Source: Anaerolineales bacterium UBA5797
Lineage (GTDB): Bacteria > Chloroflexota > Anaerolineae > Anaerolineales > Villigracilaceae
DNA length: 31,980 nt
Direction: 5' to 3'
Assembly (NCBI GenBank): GCA_002418205.1
Contig: DIDP01000081.1
Location: forward strand, 1-31,980
Each line of letters begins with the position of its first letter. The first letter of the stretch is position 1. The notes beneath the pieces are model-generated. The model saw only the letters and a program-made list of their open reading frames with translations, had not been told where the DNA came from and ran no database searches. Below are positions 14,374 to 23,366 of this stretch, piece after piece. A program made the translations under genes and the position numbers.

Positions 14374-15906
14374 ATGCCCAACAAACCAACCGCAATCGTG
14401 ATCGGCGCCGGGATCGGCGGGATCGCCACCGCCGCCCGACTTGCCAAAAACGGATATGAAGTGACCGTACTGGAGAAGAACGAGACGCCCGGCGGACGCA
14501 CCAATCAGATCATCCGCGACGGTCACCGCTTCGATATCGGACCGACGCTGTTCCTCATGCCCGAGATCTGGGAGGAGACCTTTGCCGCGCTCGGCGAAAA
14601 GATGATCGATCACCTCGACCTGCGCCGCATCGACCCGACCTACAAAGTCCATTTTGAGGACGGCCTGAAACTCGAATTGACCTCCAATCTCGGCGAGATG
14701 CAGACCCAACTCGAAAAAGTCGAAAAGACCGCCTTTACCGGTTTCCTGAACTACATCGCCGAAGGCAGCAGGCACTACAAAATGTCGGTGGAGAAATTCG
14801 TGGGCAGAAACTTCTACAACATCTTCGAATATTTCTCGCTGGGCAACCTGCCCCTGCTCTTCCAGTTGAAGGCGCTGCAGAAACACTACACCAACGTTGG
14901 CAATTATTTCAAGGATGAACGACTCAAAGCCGCATTCACGTTCCAGAACATGTATCTGGGACTCAGTCCCTACGACGCGCCTGCGACATATTCATTATTG
15001 CAATACACCGAACTCGCCGAGGGAGTGTGGTACCCGATGGGCGGCATGTATGTCAGCATCCAGGCGCTGGTCGGCATTGCGGAAAAGCTCGGCGTGAAGT
15101 TCATCTATAACGCGCCGGTCAGACGGATCGAAACCAATGGCGATAAAGTGCTCGGCGTGGTTTTGGAGGACGGGCGCACATTTACATCCGATATCTTCAT
15201 CGGAAACGCAGACCTGCCCTACATCTACAAGGAACTTCTGCCGAACAAAGCTGAAGCAAAGAAACTCGATGAGAAGCTTTATACCTGCTCCACGATCATG
15301 TTCTATTGGGGCGTGGACAAGGAGTACGGACAGATCGCGCATCACAACGTATTCCTTGGCGGAGATTACAAGGCATCGTTCGATCAGATCTTCAACGACC
15401 ACACCCTGCCCGAAGTGCCATCGTTCTATGTCCATGCGCCGGCGCGCACCGATCCAGCCGCCGCGCCAAAGGGACAGGAAACGCTTTACGTTCTGGTGCC
15501 TGTCGGTCACCTCGACGCGCGCACCGAACAGGACTGGGATGCGCTGGTAAACCGCGCCCGCGAAACGGTGTTCAACCGTCTCGCTAAAGAGATGAACGTG
15601 ACCGATCTCAAAGAGCACATCAAGTTCGAGATCGTGTACCAGCCCAAAGTCTGGCAGGAACGCTTCAACCTCGAAAAAGGCGCGGCGTTCGGGCTGAGTC
15701 ACAATTTCTGGCAGGTGGGATACCTCCGTCCGCAGAACCGTCACAAACAATACAAGAATCTTTACTTTGCAGGCGCCTCCACTCACCCGGGCACTGGTCT
15801 GCCGATCGTACTACTTTCCGCCCGCCTGACAACCGAGAGGATCTTGAAAGAAAAAGGTACAATAGCTGTGCAAAAGGTGACTAACGCCGCCTTAAATCCA
15901 GCATAA
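14374..15906 (+). CDS. crtI: Phytoene desaturase (CrtI type)
   Basis: FAD-dependent desaturase that introduces double bases bonds stepwise into phytoene, normally giving lycopene or neurosporene; membrane-associated. The 510-residue length is normal. Seen: the Rossmann dinucleotide motif VIGAGIGG (11-16) with downstream VLEKNETPGGR, the substrate-domain FDIGPTLFLMP, and the C-terminal CrtI signature AGASTHPGTGLP starting near residue 466. AAGGAG lies 5 bases before the ATG. It diverges from crtB, and the CarH-type regulator follows after 16 bases. Diapophytoene desaturases and ketolase-type CrtI relatives are alternatives, but the crtB and lycopene cyclase neighbours favour phytoene. Confidence 0.95.
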   Translation: MPNKPTAIVIGAGIGGIATAARLAKNGYEVTVLEKNETPGGRTNQIIRDGHRFDIGPTLFLMPEIWEETFAALGEKMIDHLDLRRIDPTYKVHFEDGLKLELTSNLGEMQTQLEKVEKTAFTGFLNYIAEGSRHYKMSVEKFVGRNFYNIFEYFSLGNLPLLFQLKALQKHYTNVGNYFKDERLKAAFTFQNMYLGLSPYDAPATYSLLQYTELAEGVWYPMGGMYVSIQALVGIAEKLGVKFIYNAPVRRIETNGDKVLGVVLEDGRTFTSDIFIGNADLPYIYKELLPNKAEAKKLDEKLYTCSTIMFYWGVDKEYGQIAHHNVFLGGDYKASFDQIFNDHTLPEVPSFYVHAPARTDPAAAPKGQETLYVLVPVGHLDARTEQDWDALVNRARETVFNRLAKEMNVTDLKEHIKFEIVYQPKVWQERFNLEKGAAFGLSHNFWQVGYLRPQNRHKQYKNLYFAGASTHPGTGLPIVLLSARLTTERILKEKGTIAVQKVTNAALNPA

Positions 15907-15922
15907 AGAATGGAAAGCAAAA

Positions 15923-17248
15923 ATGGCAAGTACCACTCCCGTCTATAACCTTAAAGTCGTTCTGAAAGAAACAGGCCTGGCTGCCGACACTCTGCGCGCC
16001 TGGGAACGCCGGTATGGCTTACCGGTCCCGCAGCGCACGCCCGGCGGACACCGCCTGTATTCCGAGCGTGACATTCTGACCATCAAGTGGCTGATGGCGC
16101 GTCAGGCAGAGGGGCTTTCCATTTCGCGCGCGGTGGATCTATGGAACGAACAAACCGCCTCCGGCACGGACCCGCTGGCTGCACAGCTGCACCCGGCCTT
16201 ATCCACCGTTCAGGTTTCCCCTGCCACATCCGCCGTCGAAACGACTCTCGACTCGCTACGCGGGCAATGGATCGAAGCGTGCATGAACTTCAACGAATCC
16301 ACGGCCGAACAAACATTGAACCATGCATTCGCCATGTTCCCGGTCGAAGCCGTCTGTGTGGAGGTGCTGCAAAAAGGACTCTCCGAGATCGGCGGTTTAT
16401 GGTACCAAAACAATGCCAGCGTGCAGCAGGAGCATTTTGCCTCCGGTCTGGCGATGCGGCGCCTCGATGCCTTGTTGATCGCCTCCCCCGCCCCATCGCG
16501 TCCGTTCACTGTCATCGTGGGCTGCCCTGCCAATGAATGGCACACCTTCACGCCGTTGATGCTCTCGCTCTTCCTGCGTCGGCGCGGGATCAATGTCATT
16601 TATCTGGGAGCAAACGTCCCGGTGGAACGATTCGAAGAAACCGTCAATTCGATCCGCGCCAACCTCGTGGTCCTGGTGGCACAAACACTTGTCAGCGCCG
16701 CAACGCTTCAAACCACGGCGTTTGCCCTGACCAACAAGAAGATCGAAGTGGGATACGGCGGACGCATTTTCAACCTGCAGCCCGAACTCACCACCATCCC
16801 CGGGCATCACCTTGGAAACGACGTCAGTTCGTCCGTCAATGAAGTGGAGGTCATCCTGAACGGCAGGCGCAAACCTGTGAAAGTAAAAGCCGCCTCGCAG
16901 GAATACATCGCCGCCCATCAGTTCTTCACCTCCAAACGCGACGATATCGAGTTGACCTTGAAGCGCATGATACAACCGTTGAAGATTTCAAGCGAGAATT
17001 ATCAGACCGGCGTTCATTTTTTGGGTGACAACATCACCGCCGCGTTGCAGCTCGGGAACCTCCACCACGTTTCGGCTGAGACGGAATGGATCAAATACCT
17101 GCTCCACGCCTACAACCAACCCGATGAGGAATTGGTCTACTTCCTGGACGCCTACGCCAAAGCCGTGGACGAACACATCAACGGCTCCGGACGACCGATC
17201 TTTGACTGGCTCAAGGGGGAAGCCGGCAAACTCAAGAACACGAATTGA
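15923..17248 (+). CDS. carH: CarH/LitR-type B12-dependent light-sensing MerR repressor
   Basis: Transcription repressor that binds adenosylcobalamin in the dark as a tetramer and leaves DNA when light breaks the Co-C bond. The MerR winged helix is residues 8-75 (VVLKETGLAADTLRAWERRYGL, then RTPGGHRLYSERD, quoted in parts). The helical light-sensing domain has W160 and E170-H171, the W-x9-EH signature of CarH. The cobalamin domain has E205-x-H207, giving H207 as lower axial ligand, and GYGGRIF near 277. Spacing between H171 and H207 is almost that of Thermus CarH. About 130 residues beyond the B12 fold (from about 312) form an additional helical C-terminal region that simple CarH proteins lack. 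Co-transcription with crtI suggests autoregulation. Confidence 0.92.
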   Translation: MASTTPVYNLKVVLKETGLAADTLRAWERRYGLPVPQRTPGGHRLYSERDILTIKWLMARQAEGLSISRAVDLWNEQTASGTDPLAAQLHPALSTVQVSPATSAVETTLDSLRGQWIEACMNFNESTAEQTLNHAFAMFPVEAVCVEVLQKGLSEIGGLWYQNNASVQQEHFASGLAMRRLDALLIASPAPSRPFTVIVGCPANEWHTFTPLMLSLFLRRRGINVIYLGANVPVERFEETVNSIRANLVVLVAQTLVSAATLQTTAFALTNKKIEVGYGGRIFNLQPELTTIPGHHLGNDVSSSVNEVEVILNGRRKPVKVKAASQEYIAAHQFFTSKRDDIELTLKRMIQPLKISSENYQTGVHFLGDNITAALQLGNLHHVSAETEWIKYLLHAYNQPDEELVYFLDAYAKAVDEHINGSGRPIFDWLKGEAGKLKNTN

Positions 17249-17264
17249 TTCAATCAGGAAATCA

Positions 17265-18491
17265 ATGAATCGCAAATTACTTTTTTCCATCCTGCTGGTC
17301 GTTTTCATCGATCTGCTCGGCTTCAGCCTGATCCTGCCGCTGTTGCCCTATTACGCCGAGACCTTCGGCGCAAACAATTTCGTAACGGGTCTGTTGATCG
17401 CGTCCTACGCATTGATGCAGCTGATCGGTGCGCCCATCCTTGGGCGTCTGTCCGACCGTTATGGACGCCGTCCGATTCTGCTCGTCAGCGTATTCGGGAC
17501 CTTCATCGGTTTCATGCTTTTGGGTTTCGCGACAACCCTTTGGGTGCTGTTCGCCGCCCGCATCCTGGATGGCATCACCGGCGGCAACTTGAGCGTGGCA
17601 CAGGCTTACATTTCCGATGTGACCGACTCCAGGAACCGCGCCAGGGGACTCGGCATGATCGGCGCAGCCTTTGGTCTTGGTTTCATCATTGGACCCGTCA
17701 CCGGCGGCTTGTTAAGCCAGTACGGCTATAACGTTCCCGCCTTTGCCGCGGCCGCGCTGGCACTCGTCAACTTTGTGTTGATCTATGCCTGGCTGCCTGA
17801 ATCATTGACCGAGGAAAAGCGCAGACAACTCGGCGAGAAGGAAAAACCCGGCTTCACAATTTCCGCGCTCGTCACAGCAATTCAGCGGCCGTTCACCGGC
17901 TCACTGCTCATCACGCGTTTCTTCTTTGGGTTGGCTTTTGCCATTTTCCAGACCATCTTCTCGTTGTACGCGTTGACCAGATTCAACCTGTCCGCGCGTG
18001 ATACCGGCTTCGTACTGACCTACGTTGGAATCCTTTCCGTCCTGGTCCAGGGCTTCCTCGTCGGCAGGCTGACAAACCGTTTCCGCGAAGACCACCTCAT
18101 CACTTTCGCCGTCGCGTTGATGGCAGTCTCACTGATCGGCTGGGCCTGGGCGCCCTCCGTCTTCTGGCTTTTGGTTGTGCTCACCCCCACCTCCCTCTCG
18201 GGCGGTTTGCTCAATACCCTGTTATCCAGCACGCTCACCAAAGCCGTCGCCCCGCAGGAAGTGGGAGGCATCCTTGGGTTGTCGGCTTCTGTGGAAAGTT
18301 CCACACGCATCCTCGCACCCATCATTGGCGGCGCATTGCTCGAAAAGGTTGGTACCTGGTCACCCGGCGCGTTCGGCGCGATCGTCATGATCGGCGTGAC
18401 CGTTTACGTCGCTGCCAAAATCCTGAACCATCCGATCGTTGCGAGTCTCAAACAGGAACCGGTCCCCGCACCCGCTGCGGTCAGCGACTGA
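17265..18491 (+). CDS. MFS transporter, TetA-like drug:H+ antiporter family
   Basis: A 408-residue inner-membrane major facilitator protein with 12 predicted helices. The first loop holds the MFS motif A, GRLSDRYGRRP, and helix 5 the antiporter-type GAAFGLGFIIGPVTGG. The sequence resembles TetA-like efflux carriers. The ATG at 17265 is chosen because CAGGAA lies 4 bases upstream and the helix-1 sequence follows at once; an open frame reaches back into the CarH gene but reads as shadow. It starts 16 bases after carH. A role in exporting a pigment intermediate, a photoproduct or a drug is possible; nothing in the sequence decides the substrate. Confidence 0.88.
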   Translation: MNRKLLFSILLVVFIDLLGFSLILPLLPYYAETFGANNFVTGLLIASYALMQLIGAPILGRLSDRYGRRPILLVSVFGTFIGFMLLGFATTLWVLFAARILDGITGGNLSVAQAYISDVTDSRNRARGLGMIGAAFGLGFIIGPVTGGLLSQYGYNVPAFAAAALALVNFVLIYAWLPESLTEEKRRQLGEKEKPGFTISALVTAIQRPFTGSLLITRFFFGLAFAIFQTIFSLYALTRFNLSARDTGFVLTYVGILSVLVQGFLVGRLTNRFREDHLITFAVALMAVSLIGWAWAPSVFWLLVVLTPTSLSGGLLNTLLSSTLTKAVAPQEVGGILGLSASVESSTRILAPIIGGALLEKVGTWSPGAFGAIVMIGVTVYVAAKILNHPIVASLKQEPVPAPAAVSD

Positions 18492-18523
18492 TCTGCATTC
18501 ACCAGATTGGAAAAGGAGTCACC

Positions 18524-19192
18524 ATGTTGATCGAAACCACCCGCTATGAATTACCACCCGAAGGCATTACCCTGCTTGGTTATATTGTCCGGCGGATGCA
18601 CAAGACCGACTGGCTGCTGAAAGCCTCCGCCGCGCTCACGGATGGCAATCCATCCACGGCGCTCGAGTATGCGGCGGTATACGCGGCGACCTCCTCCACA
18701 TCGTTCGGACGCGCATACTACCAGCCAAAATTCGATCGCATTGGCGATACTGTCAGCCACGCAGACCCGGTCACCGGCGCATTGGTCACAGCCCGGCTCG
18801 AGAGCGATTCGCCGCATTACATCATCTCCTACGAAGCGGCCATGCCGAATGGAGACGTATTCAAAGGCTCCGAGGAGATCACCGGGACCACCGTCGGCCT
18901 GCGCGGGCTTGGCATGCCTGCACCTTCAAAATTCACCTTCACCTCTGGCAGCTATTCCGCCGAATTCACCGGCATCATCACGAGCGAACTGGCGCTGTCC
19001 CTTTTTGGGAACACGCGCATTCGCGCCCACGGCTTCCTGACCATCAAGGATAACCGGGGGAATACAGGGCGGCTGGAATTGAACCGCGGCGGCGACATTT
19101 CCATCAAGATCAATGACCAGCCCGCTTCGGATCATTCGATCGCCAGGATCACCTGGCTGAAAGCCCACCTCCCCACTGCGCAACCCATATGA
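18524..19192 (+). CDS. Hypothetical protein in photolyase operon, 222 residues
   Basis: I do not recognise a family. No signal peptide or membrane helix. The N-terminal 70 residues look helical (ITLLGYIVRRMHKTDWLLKAS), and the rest is rich in alternating beta pattern with many Gly, Thr and Ser, ending in DISIKINDQ. It could be a lipocalin-like or beta-sandwich ligand-binding protein, but this is a shape guess. AAGGAG lies 5 bases before the ATG, and its stop overlaps the photolyase ATG (ATGA), so the two are co-translated. That tight coupling in a carotenoid and photorepair block suggests a light- or stress-related role. It might bind carotenoid or chromophore; there is no direct evidence. 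Confidence 0.7.
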   Translation: MLIETTRYELPPEGITLLGYIVRRMHKTDWLLKASAALTDGNPSTALEYAAVYAATSSTSFGRAYYQPKFDRIGDTVSHADPVTGALVTARLESDSPHYIISYEAAMPNGDVFKGSEEITGTTVGLRGLGMPAPSKFTFTSGSYSAEFTGIITSELALSLFGNTRIRAHGFLTIKDNRGNTGRLELNRGGDISIKINDQPASDHSIARITWLKAHLPTAQPI

Positions 19193-20547
19193 CTGCGATC
19201 TGGTGGATCCGCCGCGACCTGAGATTGACGGATAATGCTGCGCTTCACGTGGGACTTCAGGCTGGTCCTGTCGTCCCGCTCTTTATCCTCGACCCAGTCT
19301 TTGACTCCTCATCCGAACGTCGAAAGAATTTTCTTTATGAGGGATTACATGCCCTTGACAAAGATCTGCGCGAACGCGGTTCCCGCCTGGTGATACGCAC
19401 AGGCAAACCGCTGGATGTTCTGAAACAAATCGTCGAGGAAACCAACGCGGATGCCATCTTCGCCGAGGATGATTTCACTCCCTACGCCCGCAGACGCGAC
19501 AACGAGATCGAGCATCATCTTCCATTGCACCTGTTCAACGGGCAGACCGTCCATCACCCCGCCGCGGTCCTCAAAGCGGATGGCAAACCCTATACGGTTT
19601 TCACCCCCTATTCAAAAGCGTGGAAGGCAAAACTGCCGACGAAATTGGATTTGCACCCGGCACCGGAGCACATCGAGACCCCTGCCAGTGTCGGGAGTGA
19701 ATTAACGCCCCGCTACAAGGTCAGCCCATTGTTCTCTGCTGGAGAAAAAGAAGCATTGGTCCGACTGGAGGGGTTCCTTCACAAACGGATCTACCAATAC
19801 GCTGAAAACCGGAACCGCATGGATATGGACGGCACCTCGTCTCTTTCGCCCTACATCCGTTTCGGGATGATCGGTTTACGGCAACTCACCCAGGCTGCCC
19901 GACTTTCAACATCCAACCTTCGCCCTTCAATTTCCAAAGGTGCGGAGATCTGGCTCAACGAATTGATCTGGCGCGAATTCTACATCCAGATCCTGTATCA
20001 CTTCCCGTACGTGGCAAAGACCGCCTTCAACCAGTCGCTGGCGAACATCCCGTGGCGGAACGATGTTTCAGAGTTCGAGGCGTGGAAGAGGGGTGAAACA
20101 GGCGTCCCTGTGGTGGATGCGGCGATGCGTCAACTCAAGGAGATCGGCTGGATGCACAACCGGGCGCGCATGATCGTCGCATCTTACCTCGTCAAGGATC
20201 TGCTGATCGATTGGCGCTGGGGCGAAGCGTGGTTCATGGAGAACCTGCTTGATGGCGACATCGCGGCGAACAACGGCGGCTGGCAATGGACCGCTGGCAC
20301 GGGCACCGATGCCGCGCCGTACTTCCGCATCTTCAATCCCGTCCTGCAGAGCGCCAGGTTCGACCCCAACGGCGACTACATCCGCAAATGGGTACCCGAG
20401 CTACGTGGCCTGGACGCAAAAGACATCCACGCACCGTGGGAAAAAGGGATCAAGGTGAAGGGCTATCCTGAACGTCCGATCATCGAACGCGACAAGGAAA
20501 GGACTCTGCGTGCCTACAAAATGTCGAAGGAAGAGGTGAAGGGATGA
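19189..20547 (+). CDS. phrB: Deoxyribodipyrimidine photolyase
   Basis: Flavoenzyme that uses blue light to split cyclobutane pyrimidine dimers. The 452-residue length is typical of class I CPD photolyases. The N-terminal antenna domain begins IWWIRRDLRLTDNAAL. The C-terminal FAD domain has TSSLSPYIRFG, WLNELIWREFY, WMHNRARM, and DWRWGE with the following NNGGWQWTAGTGTDAAPYFR, which carry flavin and lesion contacts and the electron-transfer tryptophans. The ATG overlaps the stop of the unknown protein upstream, and its own stop overlaps the DUF3267 gene. Placement behind CarH suggests light-induced expression. A cryptochrome role is less likely because the whole photolyase signature is intact. 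Confidence 0.95.
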   Translation: MTAIWWIRRDLRLTDNAALHVGLQAGPVVPLFILDPVFDSSSERRKNFLYEGLHALDKDLRERGSRLVIRTGKPLDVLKQIVEETNADAIFAEDDFTPYARRRDNEIEHHLPLHLFNGQTVHHPAAVLKADGKPYTVFTPYSKAWKAKLPTKLDLHPAPEHIETPASVGSELTPRYKVSPLFSAGEKEALVRLEGFLHKRIYQYAENRNRMDMDGTSSLSPYIRFGMIGLRQLTQAARLSTSNLRPSISKGAEIWLNELIWREFYIQILYHFPYVAKTAFNQSLANIPWRNDVSEFEAWKRGETGVPVVDAAMRQLKEIGWMHNRARMIVASYLVKDLLIDWRWGEAWFMENLLDGDIAANNGGWQWTAGTGTDAAPYFRIFNPVLQSARFDPNGDYIRKWVPELRGLDAKDIHAPWEKGIKVKGYPERPIIERDKERTLRAYKMSKEEVKG

Positions 20548-21077
20548 GCGAAAACAAACGCGACCTTTCCATTTCGATGGCGCGCGCCACCGTCCTTGCC
20601 ATCTTTCTGGCGATTCCACTGATCGTGATTCAGTTTTCCTTGTTTGTCTCGCTTTATGGTGAAAAGGGAACAGAACCAACCTGGGGCGTCATGCCGTTGA
20701 TCGTGGTCATCATCCTTGGCATCATCGTCCATGAACTGATCCACGGGGTCACATGGATGATCGCTGGAAGGAAGGATCTCTCCGCCATCAAATTCGGATT
20801 TCAATGGAAGACCATCACTCCCTACGCGCATTTGAAGGAGCCGATAGAAATAAACGCATACCGGATGGGCGCGTTCATGCCCGGTCTTGTCTTGGGCATC
20901 CTGGTTTATATCCTCAGCCTGCTCCTTGCAGATGGGAACCTCTTTTGGTTCAGCCTGATCCACACCTCGGCTGCAGGCGGGGATTTCCTCATTCTCTGGC
21001 TGATACGGGGCGTGAAGGCCGGCTCCCTGGTGGAGGACCATCCCACCAACGCGGGATGCTATGTTCTTGAAGGATAG
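20544..21077 (+). CDS. DUF3267 membrane metalloprotease-like protein
   Basis: A 177-residue membrane protein with about four helices. Helix 2 carries IVHELIHG with H63-E64-x2-H67, the HExxH zinc-protease signature placed inside a membrane helix as in site-2-type proteases, and the C-terminal part has VEDHPTNAGC, a possible third ligand region. This arrangement is typical of DUF3267 proteins, whose activity is not known. The ATG overlaps the photolyase stop (ATGA) and the alpha/beta hydrolase follows after 3 bases, so it is a full member of the operon. Confidence 0.8.
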   Translation: MSENKRDLSISMARATVLAIFLAIPLIVIQFSLFVSLYGEKGTEPTWGVMPLIVVIILGIIVHELIHGVTWMIAGRKDLSAIKFGFQWKTITPYAHLKEPIEINAYRMGAFMPGLVLGILVYILSLLLADGNLFWFSLIHTSAAGGDFLILWLIRGVKAGSLVEDHPTNAGCYVLEG

Positions 21078-21080
21078 TGA

Positions 21081-22052
21081 ATGAGAAAGAATCGTTTATG
21101 GAAGATCGCGGGCGGGATTTTTGCAGTCATCCTGGTTATCGTTTTGATCGGGCCCTTCCTCGTCCCGGTGCCGCCGCTGGAGAACACCGTCCCCGCCGAG
21201 ACGCTTGCAGATGAAGACAGCCGCTTCATCGATGTTATTGGGATCAATGTCCATTACAAGTCTTATGGGCAGGGCAAGCCTGTTTTCATCCTCCTGCATG
21301 GATTTGGCGCAAGCCTGTTCTCGTGGCATGAGGTAACGACTCCCCTTGCAGAATATGGCACGGTCATCGCTTATGACCGCCCGGCTTTCGGGCTGACCGA
21401 ACGCCCGCTCGAATGGGAAGGCGAAAATCCCTACAGCCAGGAAGCACAGGTGGAACTGGCCATCGGCTTGATGGACGCGCTCGAAATCGAGCAGGCGGTC
21501 CTCGTTGGCAATTCAGCCGGAGGGACGATCGCCATGCTGACCACATTGAAATATCCGCAGCGTGTACAAAGCCTCATTCTGGCAGACCCAGCCGTCTATG
21601 AGGGAGGAGGCGCGCCCGCCTGGATCCGCCCGCTGTTGGGCACGCCGCAGATGCGTCACCTCGGTCCGTTGGTCGCGCGTCAGATCCAGGTGCGCGGACC
21701 GGAACTGGTCGAACTCGCCTGGCATGACCCATCAAAGATCACACCCGAGATCGAGGTGGGCTACCAGAAACCTCTGCACGTCGCAGACTGGGACAGGGCG
21801 TTGTGGGAACTGACCCTTGCCAGCCGCGAAAGCGGACTCGCTGAACGGCTCGGCGAATTCGACCTGCCAGTGCTCGTCATCACCGGCGACGATGACCGCA
21901 TCGTCCCCACGGAGCAATCCATCCGGCTGGCAGGCGAACTTCCGAACGCGCAGCTTGTGGTCATTCCACAATGCGGACACCTGCCCCATGAAGAGCGCCC
22001 CGACGAGTTCATGCAAGCCGTCACCAGTTTTCTTTCTGAGAAGCAACAATGA
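21081..22052 (+). CDS. Alpha/beta hydrolase, membrane-anchored
   Basis: A 323-residue serine hydrolase fold protein with one N-terminal membrane anchor (residues 8-30) and the rest outside the cytoplasm. Catalytic residues: S145 in the elbow GNSAGG, D272 in ITGDDDRIVP and H300 in PQCGHLPHEE. The oxyanion region is LLHGFGASLFSW. It looks like epoxide hydrolase, haloalkane dehalogenase or esterase relatives; the exact subfamily is open. It follows DUF3267 by 3 bases, and its stop overlaps the P450 ATG. A hydrolase for carotenoid esters or for an oxygenated product of the P450 is an inference from that coupling. Confidence 0.88.
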   Translation: MRKNRLWKIAGGIFAVILVIVLIGPFLVPVPPLENTVPAETLADEDSRFIDVIGINVHYKSYGQGKPVFILLHGFGASLFSWHEVTTPLAEYGTVIAYDRPAFGLTERPLEWEGENPYSQEAQVELAIGLMDALEIEQAVLVGNSAGGTIAMLTTLKYPQRVQSLILADPAVYEGGGAPAWIRPLLGTPQMRHLGPLVARQIQVRGPELVELAWHDPSKITPEIEVGYQKPLHVADWDRALWELTLASRESGLAERLGEFDLPVLVITGDDDRIVPTEQSIRLAGELPNAQLVVIPQCGHLPHEERPDEFMQAVTSFLSEKQQ

Positions 22053-23293
22053 AATCCATCACACCCGAAGCAGGACGCGCCGCCCTGCAGGCGCTCATCA
22101 AAGAAGGCTCACCGCTGGGACCATTGAAGATCATGGCGAAGTATGTCGGTCGTTTTTTCCAGATCCCGTTGCCGATGTTCAAGCCGTTCGTGGTCTTTGG
22201 ACCTGAAGCGAACCGCAAAGTGTTGGTCACTGAGCGCGACAAAGTCCTGTGGCGCAACACCGACCCGGTCACCGATCTGCTGCGCCGCGGCGTGCTTATT
22301 GTAGACGGCGAGGAACACGACCACTACCGCAAGCTCATGGAGCCGCCGCTGCATCCCTCGCAGTTGCCGAACTACACCGACATGATGATCCGCCAGACCG
22401 AACGCGTCACATCCCAGTGGAAGGACGGCGATACGGTTGACATGCTGGTCGAGAGCCGCAAGATCGCGCTGCTCATCATCATGCAAACGCTCTTCAGCAA
22501 GGATGCCTGGAATGACCTGCCTCTCATCTGGACGCCCATCCTCAAAGCCATCGCATACATCTCGCCGGGGATGTGGATCATCTGGCGCAGGATGCCGCGC
22601 CCCGGCTTTAAAAAACATCTCAAAACATTGGATGACTATCTGTATCGCCTCATCGCGGACCGGAGGCTTGGCGCGTTCGAACCGGACCTTCTCCAACACC
22701 TGATCGATGCCGGTCTCACCGACGACGTCATCCGCGACCAGATGCTGACCATGCTCATCGCCGGTCACGACACCTCCACCGCCCTGCTGGCATGGACGTT
22801 CGCCTTGCTCGGTCAACACCCTGATGTCCATCAACGTGTCATTCAAGAAGTGGACACACTGGACAAGTCACCTTTGCTCGATCAGGTCATCAAGGAGAGT
22901 TTGCGTTTGTATCCACCCATTCATATCGGTAATCGCCGCATCGCGGAAGAAATGGAATTTACGGAAGGGAACGTCCCCAGGGATGAGCGGATGTTCTATT
23001 CCATTTACCTCACCCATCGCGATCCCGAAATTTGGGAGAACGCGGAATCCTTTTGTCCCGAACGTTTCGCCCACGGGAGGAAGACCCCGCCGTTTTCGTA
23101 TGTGCCGTTCGGCGGCGGTCCGCGCGCTTGCATCGGCGCGGCGTTCGGTCAGGCGGAGGCGCGGATCGTCATGGCGCATCTATTGCGCAATTACAAGTTC
23201 GAGTTCACAAATCACAAGATCCATCCTCACATGGGCGCGACGCTCGAGCCGCGTCCGGGGGTGAAATTCACCGTCGTTGCGAGGAGGCGATAG
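22049..23293 (+). CDS. Cytochrome P450, possible carotenoid hydroxylase
   Basis: Heme monooxygenase of 414 residues. The I-helix AGHDT (238-242), the K-helix E283-x-x-R286, and the heme loop FGGGPRACIG with C361 are complete. There is no membrane anchor. The sequence style and the position between crtI/carH/photolyase and lycopene cyclase recall CYP175A1 of Thermus, a beta-carotene hydroxylase in a light-controlled cluster; substrate is inferred from that. No ferredoxin or reductase gene is in the window. The last codons (VVARRR and the stop) lie inside a long imperfect palindrome, so the 3' end has been shaped by a repeat. The ATG overlaps the hydrolase stop. Confidence 0.92.
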   Translation: MKSITPEAGRAALQALIKEGSPLGPLKIMAKYVGRFFQIPLPMFKPFVVFGPEANRKVLVTERDKVLWRNTDPVTDLLRRGVLIVDGEEHDHYRKLMEPPLHPSQLPNYTDMMIRQTERVTSQWKDGDTVDMLVESRKIALLIIMQTLFSKDAWNDLPLIWTPILKAIAYISPGMWIIWRRMPRPGFKKHLKTLDDYLYRLIADRRLGAFEPDLLQHLIDAGLTDDVIRDQMLTMLIAGHDTSTALLAWTFALLGQHPDVHQRVIQEVDTLDKSPLLDQVIKESLRLYPPIHIGNRRIAEEMEFTEGNVPRDERMFYSIYLTHRDPEIWENAESFCPERFAHGRKTPPFSYVPFGGGPRACIGAAFGQAEARIVMAHLLRNYKFEFTNHKIHPHMGATLEPRPGVKFTVVARRR

Positions 23294-23356
23294 CCGACGA
23301 AGCAATCCCATACCATGGTGAAGATTGCTTCGCCCCTACCGGGGTTCGCAATGACA
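23271..23356. repeat. REP-like palindrome covering the P450 3' end
   Basis: CCGTCGTTGCG on the left matches the reverse complement of CGCAATGACAG on the right at 9 of 11 positions. Inside, GAAGCAATC and GATTGCTTC are perfect arms. This GC-rich form, with GCTTCGCCCC and TTCGCAATGACA parts, is typical of dispersed intergenic repeats. It supplies the stop codon region of the P450 and fills the gap to the lycopene cyclase. Confidence 0.75.
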
Positions 23357-23366
23357 GAGAGAGCTT

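Noticed and set aside
15858..15863. TACAAT as a separate promoter for the CarH gene
   Set aside because: No -35 element at 16-18 bases; crtI and carH are only 16 bases apart, so read-through from the crtI promoter is sufficient.
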